Assembly: GCA_003024985.2 (NCBI GenBank)
Contig: PXIH01S0052709.1
Length of the DNA stretch: 11,261 bases
DNA from: Euperipatoides rowelli
Taxonomy: Eukaryota; Onychophora; Udeonychophora; Euonychophora; Peripatopsidae
Reading direction: 5' to 3' (one strand)
Under the pieces are notes generated by a model. It was given only the letters and a program-made list of their open reading frames with translations, had not been told where the DNA came from and did not search any database. Positions within the stretch are counted from its first letter, which is position 1. Each line of letters begins with the position of its first letter. Shown here piece after piece: positions 1 through 8,540 of this stretch. Made by a program: the position numbers and the translations under genes.

Positions 1-1748
1 GTAGGTGATTCTAATCAACCAAGCTATTGTAAACGAGTATACTCATATTTGGCTTCCAGAACAAGATCGTCAAGTACTCGTAGGTGGCAGCCGTGTTAAG
101 AAGGTCGCTCATAGGCATTTTGTGGGGAGTGGATATGGATATATAATAAGAGAGAAAAAGATAAAGGTGATCACTGAGGAATTGCATGCATGTTCCTTTG
201 ATTCACAGGAAGACCTAAGGAGAGTTAACTTGCTTAAGAAAGAGATAAAATCTTTAAGAGAAAATAAAGAAAAGGCCTTGAGGTTTTTATTGTACTCAAG
301 AGTATTTGTGAATAGCGTTAACAATGTGACTATGTTAGCAAAAAAATAGGCATATTTAGGAAATGTACTCAGTCTTCTCTGGCTATCATAAATGATAGAA
401 ATGAGATTGTGTATTTTGAGGAGGCATATGCATTTTTGTAGAAGTAGTTTTTTTGACAAATTTACTGGTGGATCTACTCAAAACTTTAATATAACTATAT
501 GTGAAATGTTGGGAGCTGCTGAGGTATCTGCTGATAATATGTTGTAAATCATGCAAGAAAATTTGGAGGAATTAAGAGGATAAAATTATGCCGGGGCCGG
601 ATGGAATATCTATTAGACTTATAAAGAGATTTTAACACATTTTTTACCCTGTGCTTTTGAAACTATTTAATATGTTACTTACTAAGGTTTATTTAAGGAT
701 GTATAACTTTGGTGCTTTTTTTTGTATTTAAGGTCAAGGGTAGTGAGGTGGTATTGGGGAGACCATTTGAAATGAAATATGTACGTCCTATCAGTATCAT
801 TGATACTGACGCTAAGCTATTTTCTAAAATTTTGTATTTAAAGATAAAAGAGTGGTTGATGGAGGTTATATCTGATGTACAGTATGGGGCCCTGGGAAGA
901 TCAATTCATCAAGGTATTTCAATAGTTTTAAATGCAATTAGTTATAAGAAAAAAATCCTGTGAGTTTTAGGATGGAGGCAATACTTTTTTGAAACTTTGA
1001 AGTGGCGATTGACTCCGTGTCACACAAGGTTTTAACTGAAAAGATCAATCGGATTTTTGGAAACTCTAATATCTCTATTGGATTAATCAAATTACCTTAT
1101 TAATAAATTGATTACTCCTAAGATTGGTAAGTTGCTCCTACATGGAATGCAGTTGAATTCTGGTCTGTCTCAGGGCTCTATGCTCTCCTCCATTTTGTTC
1201 CGTTTATATGTTGATGATTTATTCCGGGCTATTAGGGGTCTTGGGATTGGAATTGAAATTAAGCTGTTTGGGATAATACCTGATATAGTGGAATTTATTG
1301 ATGACTTTGCAGTCAATATTAGTGATAGAGATAATATAAAAAGTTATTGCACTTATTGACCAGTTTGGTCTAGAATTTTGGTGTTTAGTTGAATAAGAAT
1401 AAGTATTTGTGTATCACCCTGTGAAAAATGTATTGTTATCTGGACTGGGCTATATGGTCCCTGATAATTTTTTTGAGTAATATTAGGCTATGTGTTTGGA
1501 TAGTGGCAATTAGGAGAACTAATGAGGCTATATTGATTTCCATACAGAATGCAATTGATCAGATAAAGCATCCAGCTATTTCTATGTTTCAAAAGATATA
1601 AATATATTTTTTTTTTACCTAAATTTTCTTATTTCTTTTGCCATTACCTTTTTCCAAAGATTTACCTTAAGAGGCTAATTGTAATGTTCAACATGTTTTT
1701 GTGGAATAGAAGAGCCTCTATTTCTAATTCGGGTTGCTCTTCTGCTGT
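1..1748 (+). pseudogene. LINE ORF2 remnant: linker, reverse transcriptase and thumb
   Basis: In life this part would encode the polymerase that copies LINE RNA into DNA at a nicked target. Readable pieces run 5-349 (linker with a basic, coiled 'KKEIKSLRENKEK' stretch), 352-441 in another frame, and 588-about 708 with 'PGPDGI', the conserved start of the RT domain. Then 709-963 carries 'RPISIIDTDAKLFSKIL' and 'QYGALGRSIHQG', the typical LINE fingers blocks. A further frame covers about 966-1100 ('SVSHKVLTEKI'). 1108-1359 holds 'GLSQGSMLSSILF' (about 1162-1200) and the catalytic-type box FIDD (1294-1305), matching the usual Y/F-x-D-D. After 1360, thumb and post-RT fragments remain readable, including an 'FLWN'-like motif near 1697-1711. 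Many frameshifts and stops rule out function. The two catalytic aspartates of FIDD survive. Confidence 0.85.
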
Positions 1749-1768
1749 TTAACATGTTCGCTGTTGAT

Positions 1769-1826
1769 GACTCAAATTTGAGTCAATGCAAACTTTCACA
1801 ATATCCTGATGACTCAAATCCGAGTC
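1769..1826. repeat. Left pair of GACTC palindromic boxes in copy A
   Basis: GACTCAAATTTGAGTC at 1769-1784 is a perfect 16-nt palindrome. A near copy, GACTCAAATCCGAGTC, lies at 1811-1826, a spacing of 42 bp. Both sit just inside the left terminal inverted repeat and have relatives at the other end (2495-2510 and 2551-2566). A subterminal transposase-binding role is possible but is only inference. Confidence 0.7.
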
Positions 1827-2198
1827 CATTGTGTTACAAGCTTCACAATGAAACTATGAATTGGGCAACTGTGTTAAACATATTTTTATCATATAGGCAC
1901 ATAAAATAGGAAATAAAAAAAACTTTTTTCTGGATCGTTTGAAATTTTCTTTAGTTTTGGGGTCACAGTGATTTTTTTTTTTTTTTTCAAATTTTAACAA
2001 GCGATTCTGAAATTATGAGTTTCAGGTAGCGTAATACAAATATTATAAAACATTTAGGAATAATTTATACATTTTAAAAATAAAAATTTAATGCAGTTTA
2101 CAAAAATCAAAACCAAAAAAATATATCTCTAACTACAGAGAAACAGCAATGGAAAATGTAAGATGAACTGGCTTTTTATTTTATTATTATTTTTTAGC

Positions 2199-2560
2199 CG
2201 ACATTTAGAAAGAAATTCATAAAACAAAATATGTTTGTTGGATTTTTTTTTTCTTTATATATTAAAATTCCTGACTAAACATAGAACAAAAAATACTATT
2301 TAAGTTTTTTCTATCAGTCATGAATTTTGAAATATTTAACATAATGTATTATTTTGACATACAGTAAATACAACGGCATTGAGTGCGACATTTAGAAGAA
2401 AAAAAAACTGTTTGCTGGAAAACATTTCTATTTATATATTATATTTCCTGATAAAAAACAGAATGTTTTGCCATAATAATTGGCATAAATTAGTGACTCG
2501 TATCCGACTCTTTCCGCACACAGTAATAAAAATATTAGCAATATGCGGCTGACTCAGATC
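2199..2560. repeat. Two tandem units of about 180 bp inside copy A
   Basis: CGACATTTAGAA occurs at 2199 and recurs at 2386. TTCCTGA-type motifs, preceded by a TATATATT-like stretch, occur at 2268 and 2445. The offsets of 187 and 177 bp show two diverged tandem units. Each also has a 'tttg(t/c)tgg' block and an AAATA-rich block in the same order. The same unit, reverse complemented, occurs about three times in the related element at 8581-9060, so it is a property of the family and not a chance low-complexity match. Confidence 0.6.
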
Positions 2561-2566
2561 TGAGAC
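2495..2566. repeat. Right pair of GACTC boxes in copy A
   Basis: GACTCGTATCCGACTC at 2495-2510 and GACTCAGATCTGAGAC at 2551-2566 resemble the left-end boxes at 1769 and 1811. The second is palindromic apart from one outer position. The pair is spaced 56 bp apart. They lie about 150-220 bp from the right end, farther in than the left pair. Confidence 0.55.
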
Positions 2567-2714
2567 GCAGCCTAAAAATTACACAACATTTCCTAATAAT
2601 TAATATTAAGTATTTATATAAAGATATCATAATATCCAAATGCATTTTATAAGAAAAAAACTATTCTGCATATAGCAGAGTATTTCAAATTAGCTTCCGC
2701 AGCGAACGTGTTAA

Positions 2715-3279
2715 CACGGGAGGTTTGGAGAGGCATAATATTTTTTCTTTGAATTATGTTGGGTTATAAAATAATGGGATTTCATTCTTAATAATGGCTG
2801 ATCAAAGAAAATGGGAGTTAACAGTATAGCCCACTGATACTCCTCTGTTTAATGAAGGTAGAAATGGGTATATGCATTAATGAAAGGTATTGTTAAGACC
2901 CACTTTATATCAGGCTATTTCCACTATGGTAGAGTACAATGATCAGCATATGATTTTTTTGTTATGTCTAAAATAATGAAATGTGTTATAGCAAAGAAAA
3001 GGAGACCTTCATTAATTAACTTGTTGTTAAAATTATACTATAATGAACTTCCCACTAAAGAATTTTTAGCTCTCAATTATAGATATGCTTTCTCAGAGAT
3101 CAGTCAATTTTTTCAGCAGGTGTAGGATGTGGCACATTTTATTTAGATGTAAATATTTTTATAATTTAAGAATTTGGTTTTATAACAATATTGATATCCA
3201 GACTGTTCCTGATACTGTAAGTGAATTGTTTGAATTGTTAATTAAATTTAAAAACAGTTTTCATTATATTGGGAAATTG
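2715..3279 (+). pseudogene. LINE ORF2 remnant: post-RT region and His/Cys zinc-ribbon
   Basis: This continues the broken LINE ORF directly after the TTAA element. The first frame reads a GGL motif followed by 'HNIFSLNYV', close to the 'GGLG-x-x-N' block that follows the RT thumb in many LINEs. Near 3028-3084 'LYYNELPTKEFLALNYRYAF' style sequence appears. From 3085 'CRMWHILFRCKYFYNLRIWF' retains the His and Cys of the zf-RVT type zinc ribbon ('H-x-L-x-x-C'), but one Cys pair looks eroded. Several stops and frame changes lie between. The open frame from 3085 runs beyond 3279 only because it reads by chance into the inserted LTR, so residues after about 65 are not LINE protein. Confidence 0.75.
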
Positions 3280-3294
3280 TGTAACGGATGCTAT

Positions 3295-3325
3295 CCCCCC
3301 CCCCCCGAAGCCATGACCCCCCCCC
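3295..3325. repeat. C12 and C9 homopolymer tracts at the LTR start
   Basis: Twelve consecutive C (3295-3306) and nine consecutive C (3317-3325), separated by ten bases, are exceptional in this AT-rich window. More short CCCC runs follow to about 3342. Such tracts can form i-motif/G-quadruplex structures and are prone to length error in assemblies. Confidence 0.9.
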
Positions 3326-3395
3326 TTCATAGCCCCTTGCCCCTTATATATACCTATATATTATGTACAGACGACAGTCCGCAGGATGGTCACAT

Positions 3396-3487
3396 ATTGG
3401 AATGTACAGTATATAATAGGAAATATTGTTATTACATTAAAGATAAGTATTATTATAATAGAAAGCCCCTAAGTTACAATAGGACAC
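3396..3487. repeat. Left arm of an imperfect inverted repeat inside the solo LTR
   Basis: This segment is an imperfect reverse complement of about 3945-4037. The clearest match is AGAAAGCCCCTAAGTTACA (3461-3479) against the reverse complement of 3954-3972, AGAAAGCCCTTATTACTA. Weaker but collinear matches extend outward to a GAATGTACAGT / GAATATACAGT block. A shorter inverted pair, GATACCTGTTGC, continues the symmetry inward (about 3636-3647 and 3940-3951). It may be a foldback structure of the LTR or a decayed nested element. Confidence 0.5.
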
Positions 3488-3944
3488 TATGATATTATTT
3501 TGTAATGGTAAACCTAGGAGAATATAAACTATTAATAGGAACTATGAACTTAATGATAATACCTGCTTATATTATAATATAATACACTATACTTTATATA
3601 CTTTATAGCAATAACCTACAAAGAGAATATAGCCCGATACCTGTTGCCACATGGAAATATATATGGATACTCTTCTTTCACGATAACCTTCGCATTACAG
3701 TGTATGTCATATCGTTTAGAATAAACGATCAATATAAAAAGGAAAAACAGAACATTTGAGTCAGTCTCATTCGAGGCCACGCTGAATACAGAAATAAAAT
3801 AATCAATTATCTGCAAGCGAAGCCAATTATCGTTCGAAACGATGTTTCTCAATCATGTTCCTGTCTGCCCCGACTTCGGAGCCTCTGCATGCTAATAGCT
3901 TGGGAAAGACTGACGTCTGAATCCTTTATTGCCTCTACAGCAAC

Positions 3945-4037
3945 AGGTATCCTATAGTAATAAGGGCTTTCTCTAGAATATACTTACAATCANAAAGTNT
4001 AATGATAAACTAATCCTNGTATAGAACACTGTATATT
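3945..4037. repeat. Right arm of the LTR inverted repeat, with ambiguous bases
   Basis: This is the partner of the arm at 3396-3487. All three N positions of the window (3993, 3999, 4018) fall in this arm. That would be expected if a foldback or multi-copy repeat made the base calls uncertain. Confidence 0.5.
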
Positions 4038-4083
4038 CATTTAATGTATCATTCTGGTGAAGATCTTTATTGTCACATAACCT

Positions 4084-4089
4084 AATAAA
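4084..4089 (+). promoter_or_regulatory. Candidate polyadenylation signal of the LTR
   Basis: AATAAA within a pyrimidine-rich LTR context, about 225 bp before the LTR end. This supports the + orientation for the LTR, but the hexamer is common in AT-rich DNA, so the support is weak. Confidence 0.35.
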
Positions 4090-4315
4090 CCCCCTTTGAA
4101 TATTCTCCTATACTTTAGTTGTGTACATTATTATCCCACCTTTATTTCAGCTGCCCCTCTCAAGAGAAGAGACCTCCCCTCATCACCTCTTACACTTAGA
4201 CATTACAGGCTAGTCCGATAGGGACACAGGAAGAGCTAGCCGAGAAGGGTTGTTTATATAATCAGCCTAAATTTAAATACTTACATTTACCCTATCCCAG
4301 ACCAGCCCTGTTACA

Positions 4316-4509
4316 ATTGTATATTGTAATATGGATGATTAGATGTAAGGCTGTATTTGTAGGTTTTGTTGCTGGACCCTATGTATTATTTTAAGATAAG
4401 TAGGTATGATCTGTATATGCATGATAGTAGATATTTAAGCTCTAGTGATTGGTTTAAAAAGTGGGATGATGGCCATTTAGAGAAAATTGTGAAACATTTT
4501 GTAAATTGA
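4316..4509 (+). pseudogene. LINE ORF2 C-terminal remnant
   Basis: Continues the LINE frame interrupted by the LTR, beginning 'YIVIWMIRCKAVF', a typical LINE C-terminal tryptophan/basic motif. An internal stop follows near 4391. The frame starting at 4402 then reads 'RYLSSSDWFKKWDDGHLEKIVKHFVN' and ends at TGA 4507-4509. No intact protein is possible. The seamless frame across the LTR boundary is the strongest evidence that this is the same LINE copy. Confidence 0.75.
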
Positions 4510-4580
4510 TTATGTAATTTTTGTTGTAATAAATGGTGTAAGTTTCTGTTTGATACTTATTATAAAAAACAAATAAAACA
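4510..4580 (+). other. LINE 3' UTR and tail
   Basis: Short AT-rich sequence after the ORF stop with two AATAAA hexamers (4528-4533, 4572-4577). It merges into AAT/AAC-rich simple sequence, which may be the LINE's own repeat-like tail. No target-site duplication can be tested because the 5' end lies outside the window. Confidence 0.5.
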
Positions 4581-4730
4581 ATAGTAATAGTGTAATACCA
4601 ATAACAACAGTAATACTATAATAAATACAACAATACTGTAATAGTAGTTACACCACACTGTAAAAACAATTACAAATCAACATTGTAATATCAGCAAAAA
4701 CACCATGGCAAAAAATCACAATAATAATAG
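4581..4730. repeat. AAT/AAC-rich simple-sequence tract
   Basis: Imperfect trinucleotide-like sequence composed of AATAGT, AACAAC, AATACT and ATAATA units. It starts directly after the LINE end and could be its tail or an independent decayed microsatellite. Confidence 0.5.
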
Positions 4731-5530
4731 GAAGGAAAAAAAAAAATTTTTCTTTCAATTATATAATTGGGAAATGCACTAGTCAGAAGCCATCAGAGGA
4801 ATGTTTTAATTATATCATGCATGTGAGAAAGCATGCTAATAGAAGCAAGTGTTGAATTAGTTAAAGGAAAGTCCACACCACAACATAATTTACAAATTAA
4901 TTTTAAATATACTATTAAAAAGGAATGTAGCATTTATTTTAATTACTAATTTTTAAGGCACAGTGTATTCAGTGGTTAAATGGTGGGTGGGAAGGATGGC
5001 TACCACAGTTAACCATGCATCAGGCGCAACTGATCTGACAGATAAATGCATCATTATTTTTAAATTACAGTTTTATTTTAGTAAGTTGAAACCCCCAACA
5101 CTCAGTACTTCCTATCATGATCTCCTCTTTCAATAGATATAAAAAAGTTTATGATTGAAAGTCCCCAAGGTCATGGAGGTCAATTTAATCTATTAGATTC
5201 ATTGTACCCGTTGATGCAACAGTTTTTTTCCTATTAGACATTATAGGTTAATTTCAATTTTTTTTTTTTTACAAAAACATTTATAATTTTAAAACTTGTT
5301 ATTTAAGTGTAATAAACAATTGGTATATAAATAAGTGCCAACACAATAATTATCATTTTTGTAATAAACAATACTTTGTAGCTATCACTTTTTTTACATA
5401 TAGTTGTCTTTTTGTAAAAAAAAAAAAAAAATTGTATACATAATAAATTATTATCATGACAACATTTGTCAAGTTGATAATAAATATATTTTTATTATAA
5501 ATAATGATAAAAAAATAATTTGAGTCTAAG
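4731..5530. other. AT-rich intergenic sequence, no gene seen
   Basis: No open reading frame of note. It contains poly(A)/poly(T) runs (near 4736-4746, 5260-5270, 5417-5431) and an 8-bp inverted repeat, CTTTCAAT at 5127-5134 with ATTGAAAG at 5154-5161. A locally G-rich patch at 4980-5040 was checked for a tRNA or SINE and not accepted. Confidence 0.6.
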
Positions 5531-5735
5531 TAATTGAAAATTGTATCTGTCAGACGCATTGGGCCCATCCGTGTGTCTTTTCCTATTGCGCCTGAAGTAG
5601 GGTTAATCATAATTTCAGAACTTGATATATCTGACCATCACCATCAAGCTACATTGATAGGTTGCACCACCATACATACATGGCAAAGGCTAAAATGTTG
5701 CTTAGACATTTATGTTCAACTAATGGAATAAATAT
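5531..5735. other. Less AT-rich block with a short unassigned ORF on each strand
   Basis: Positions about 5550-5610 are richer in G and C than their surroundings. Both strands stay open: + 5534-5731 (65 codons) and the start of a minus ORF at 5610. The minus reading begins 'MINPTSGAIGKDTRMGPMRL' and then decays into low-complexity Ile/Asn/Phe-rich sequence at about 5530. I recognise no family in either direction. It could be a small exon, a fragment of an old element, or chance. Confidence 0.2.
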
Positions 5736-6690
5736 TTATTATATAGTTATTTCAGTATAGAGAAAAATCATGAAATTATGCTCTATCTTAATGGGCCAAG
5801 ATCTTGTAAGTTGCATAATAAAATTCCTGTGTTCAATCAAAGTTGAAAATATTTTTTTCTCTTTATGTATACTCAGTATAATAAATAATTATATGCCAGC
5901 AAGGCTAGGAAATAGAATGAATATAATAAAAATTCTTATTTAATGTGTATAACAGTTTTGAAAGATGAAAGATAGCAAACTTTTTCTTTGAAGAAGTAGG
6001 TAGAGCAACCAATGACAACAGCTTTAAAACCAACACAATAAATTTTAACACTTTTAAGACAACAAATATTGTTTCATCTTACCTATATTTTCAAGTAGCA
6101 CAACGAAAATATACTTTAAAAAATATATATGATTTTTGAAATGTTTATTGCACCTTCTAGTCTGCTTTAATTATTTTTGTTTTCACTCTTAGCTTTTATG
6201 GAATTTGTAAAAGTGTACAAATAAATTGGTTGTATTTGAGTAAATCACGAGGTGATTATATGATTTATGGTCGTGGTCAATTACCAACAAATTAAACTTG
6301 AAGAGCAATGTTTTCAATAAACAAATTAACTTAGAGAAGGCACTGAGATTAAAATGTTATATTTTGAGACCAACTATGAATTCTCATTCACCAATCATTT
6401 AGCAAAAAAACACATCAAAATTTACCTTCAAGTTCATAAATAGCTAAAATATGTTGTGAACTTAAGTAAAATAAACATTGCAAACATTGGCATAATAAGG
6501 AAGTCTGTCTCCTTGCTATTGCTAGCAAATGTGTTAAACTGGGTTGAAATAAATTTTCAATAAATATAAATGCAATAATTATAGGCTTATGCAATCATAA
6601 TAAATTTTAACTTCATGATAATTTTAATTAAAAATTAAATAATATCTCTCCTTTTTTTCTATCATTTAATCTTTTTCCCATATAGATTAT
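5736..6690. other. AT-rich intergenic sequence, nothing recognised
   Basis: No credible ORF, RNA gene or transposon end was seen. The only structure noted is a small hairpin, AATCAC-GAG-GTGATT, at 6243-6257. Confidence 0.6.
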
Positions 6691-8045
6691 TTACTAGGCT
6701 TGAGGATTATCTTCAGAAAAAAAAAATCGACAATTATATTCAAAATTTTAGACATTCAAGTTTTTTCAATATTGATTGAAAAAAAATATATTGCAAAGGA
6801 TAAAGAATTTATAGAAAGAAAAAAAAATCATATTTATCTTTCCTTTGATGTTGAAACTATTTTTAGATTTGAAATACAATTCAGATAACTTATAATTGAA
6901 AAGACACGTTGAAATATTAACTTAAAACTAGACCAATTTCTCAAATTGAAATATGCCGCAAACCTTAAATTCACTCAAATCGTTCAATTCATATAATTTG
7001 GAAAGAACTATTTATAACCAAATCTAATTTGCAAACAAATTTGTCAAAAAAATATGTTTTGTTATAAACATTTAAAAAGATGATAAACAAATCATAAACT
7101 CATGTGCCTAGGCAAACAAAGATTGATGAAGAGATGAGTAAAAATGTTTTTAATAATTAGTTTTAAACATTTCAATAAACTATAGCCAATCTGTTTTTAT
7201 TATTTTTTTTTTTTTTTCAAATTTTGAAAACATGAATTTTAGATTAATAATTAAAATTCAATTATATCTAAAATTTATTTCAATAATTAAAAAAAAAAAA
7301 AAACTAAAATTTATAAAAGTTTAACTTAAAATCGATTTTTAACTGAAAAGAAATATATATTATTTTTTTTTATTTCCAAGTAGAAAAAGAATCCGACATT
7401 TTTTTTAAAAAAATCTTGATTACAATATGGGGAAAATAGTTTACCTTCAAGGAAGATACCCAAGATAGTACAATAGAGATTCAAAATCTGCAGATATATA
7501 TGAAAGGTCACAATCAAAGGGAACACAAATCTATTTTTTATTATTATTTTATTACAGAAAATATTGAAAAAAAAAAATCAAATTTTTTATTGGTAAAAAA
7601 AAAAACATTCAAAATTTGATATTAACTCTTTCAGTTTCATCAGGGTAAAAAAAAAATGATACCAGTCTTTAAAACCATTTATTTTCCTTCTAGTAAATGC
7701 TAGCAAAAGTAAACAACCCAGAAAACTGCCTTCAAACATTTTCATGGTATTTAATAGATATGCTGCGTAAACAAGAGATCTACAAGAGAAGAGATGACCT
7801 ATTTTTATTTATATTTAAAACAAAAAATCATTCAAGTTAAAATATTCACATCCTTAATCCCAAAGAGATTAAGGAACCAATAAAATTATTCAAATATTGA
7901 ACATTAATCATTAACAATACAGAAATTGCTGAGATACATAATCATAAATTGTTATAATACATTGTGCATGACAGAAATTGGGTACAAAAATGAATTCAAC
8001 AATAATAGTGCATAAAAAATCATTTGTGAGACATAGAAAAATCTG
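6691..8045. other. Very AT-rich low-complexity region, nothing recognised
   Basis: Repeated poly(A) and poly(T) runs (around 6717-6726, 6780-6786, 7204-7217, 7290-7303, 7568-7578, 7597-7607, 7647-7656) produce short Lys/Ile/Phe-rich ORFs (6700-6888 +, 7326-7526 -) that look like compositional artefacts. Small inverted repeats occur, for example TCCTTAATC at 7851-7859 with GATTAAGGA at 7867-7875 (9-bp stem, 7-nt loop). No known element end was found. Confidence 0.55.
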
Positions 8046-8049
8046 GAAA

Positions 8050-8150
8050 CTTTTTAGCTGCTGTTGGATTCAAATCGGTGACCAACTTGGCTGCCGGAGG
8101 GATGAGTGGGCTACGTTACCATTGAAATAAGCTATCAGGCCTAGCCACCT
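8050..8150 (-). mobile_element. Possible tRNA-derived SINE head
   Basis: On the minus strand a pol III-like A-box region (TGATAGCTTATTTCAATGG, 8119-8137, followed by TAACG) precedes a B-box-like GATTTGAATCC (8066-8076) in the right order and at roughly tRNA-like spacing. An 'ACTCAT' lies between them, as in many tRNA-derived SINE heads. The segment is conspicuously less AT-rich than its surroundings. It would not fold as a good cloverleaf because the D arm is expanded and the anticodon arm is poor, so it is not called a tRNA. The 3' body and tail are not clear. Confidence 0.4.
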
Positions 8151-8351
8151 CAAATGATTCTCCACACTCCTCATTTTATCTTAAATTTTGTTCTCTTATA
8201 GAGCTTTTGAAAGATTGCCAAGAAAATAGGAAAACAGTAAAAAAAATGGTGTTTTCATAAATGTGCAAAGAACTTTTGATGGAATTTAGCTTTGGATGAT
8301 CAAAAGTGAAATATTTCTTATGAAGGCAAAGACTCAAATATACTTCTATGC

Positions 8352-8440
8352 CAGTGTTTCCAAAATAGGGTTTTGTGGAGCCCTGTGGTTCCATGAGGTG
8401 AACATTAGGGTTCCTTGAGAAAGTTATATCACAAAAACAT
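8352..8440. mobile_element. hAT-like transposon end fragment
   Basis: The sequence opens CAGTGTTTCCAAAATAGGG and continues with GGAGCCCTGTGGTTCCATGAGG and AGGGTTCC. The CAGTG(T/G)TTC start with following 'GGTTCC' repeats is characteristic of hAT-superfamily ends. No opposite end and no 8-bp target duplication could be found. The right side is cut off where the next TTAA element begins (8449). The assignment is from general family knowledge and is tentative. Confidence 0.35.
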
Positions 8441-8540
8441 TTGAATATTTAACCTTTGAGTGGTCGAGTACAAAATTTTAACATGAGCGGTCGCCTGTCA
8501 TAATTTTTACGACTCATACAATCCTATGTATAAAAGTTTC

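Larger units (their letters stand above)
1749..2714. mobile_element. TTAA-flanked piggyBac-like non-autonomous transposon (copy A)
   Basis: A 966-bp insertion within the LINE, bounded by TTAA at 1749-1752 and 2711-2714. Its ends are inverted: CATGTTCGCTG after the left TTAA and CAGCGAACGTG before the right one (10 of 11 match). Precise TTAA duplication with short terminal inverted repeats is the hallmark of the piggyBac superfamily. Removing the element plus one TTAA rejoins LINE sequence, with the right side opening in a Gly-Gly-Leu motif expected just after the left side. No transposase ORF is present, so it must have been mobilised in trans. Inside are four near-palindromic GACTC boxes near the ends and two tandem units of about 180 bp (about 2199-2560). 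The piggyBac assignment is inference from TTAA and terminal repeats. Confidence 0.75.
3280..4315. mobile_element. Solo LTR, probably Gypsy (Ty3)-type, inserted in the LINE
   Basis: The element opens TGTAAC and closes GTTACA, so it has the canonical TG...CA LTR ends. It is flanked by ATTG at 3276-3279 and 4316-4319 (or AATTG if the boundary A is counted in the duplication). Deleting the LTR and one duplication restores a continuous LINE frame: Gly-Lys-Leu on the left runs directly into 'YIVIWMIRCKAVF' on the right. No gag-pol or second LTR is present, so it is a solo LTR left by recombination. Length, about 1036 bp, and the TGTAAC start fit Gypsy-type LTRs, but the superfamily is inferred. Inside are TATA-like stretches, a polyadenylation signal at 4084-4089, two C-tracts and a long inverted repeat. 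Orientation is tentatively + from the AATAAA. Three ambiguous bases lie at 3993, 3999 and 4018. Confidence 0.72.
1..4580 (+). mobile_element. Degenerate LINE (non-LTR retrotransposon), L1/Tx1-like, 5' end outside window
   Basis: This is an old non-LTR retrotransposon in three blocks, 1-1748, 2715-3279 and 4316-about 4580, separated by two younger insertions. Seen directly: in changing frames, successive blocks match the usual order of a LINE second ORF, namely pre-RT linker, RT fingers and palm, thumb, a post-RT 'FLWN'-type motif, a Gly-Gly-Leu motif, a His/Cys 'HILFRC' zinc-ribbon remnant, and a C-terminus with 'WMIRCKAVF'. The ORF stops at TGA 4507-4509. It is followed by a short 3' UTR with AATAAA at 4528-4533 and 4572-4577 and an AT-rich tail. 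The endonuclease and first ORF would lie left of position 1. The 3' edge is approximate. Assignment to the L1/Tx1 group is inferred from motif style; another LINE clade is possible. It is dead, with at least six frame changes. Confidence 0.85.

Noticed and set aside
109-459. Minus-strand ORF of 116 codons
   Set aside because: It lies opposite the recognisable LINE linker reading on the + strand and has no family features, so it is a shadow.
3085-3492. A 135-codon ORF that could be taken as one gene
   Set aside because: The first about 65 codons are LINE zinc-ribbon sequence and the rest is inserted LTR read by chance, including the proline run from the C-tract.
3616-3852. Minus-strand ORF of 78 codons within the LTR
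   Set aside because: Solo LTRs rarely encode protein and no motif is visible.
4960-5060. A-box-like TTCAGTGGTTAAATGG suggesting a tRNA or SINE
   Set aside because: No B-box at suitable distance and no cloverleaf could be drawn.
6700-7526. Lys/Ile/Phe-rich ORFs at 6700-6888 (+) and 7326-7526 (-)
   Set aside because: Composition follows poly(A)/poly(T) tracts; no start context, motif or neighbouring exon supports them.
8176-8394. Minus-strand ORF of 72 codons
   Set aside because: It begins inside the hAT-like fragment and runs out into unrelated DNA, so it is a chance fusion across a repeat edge.
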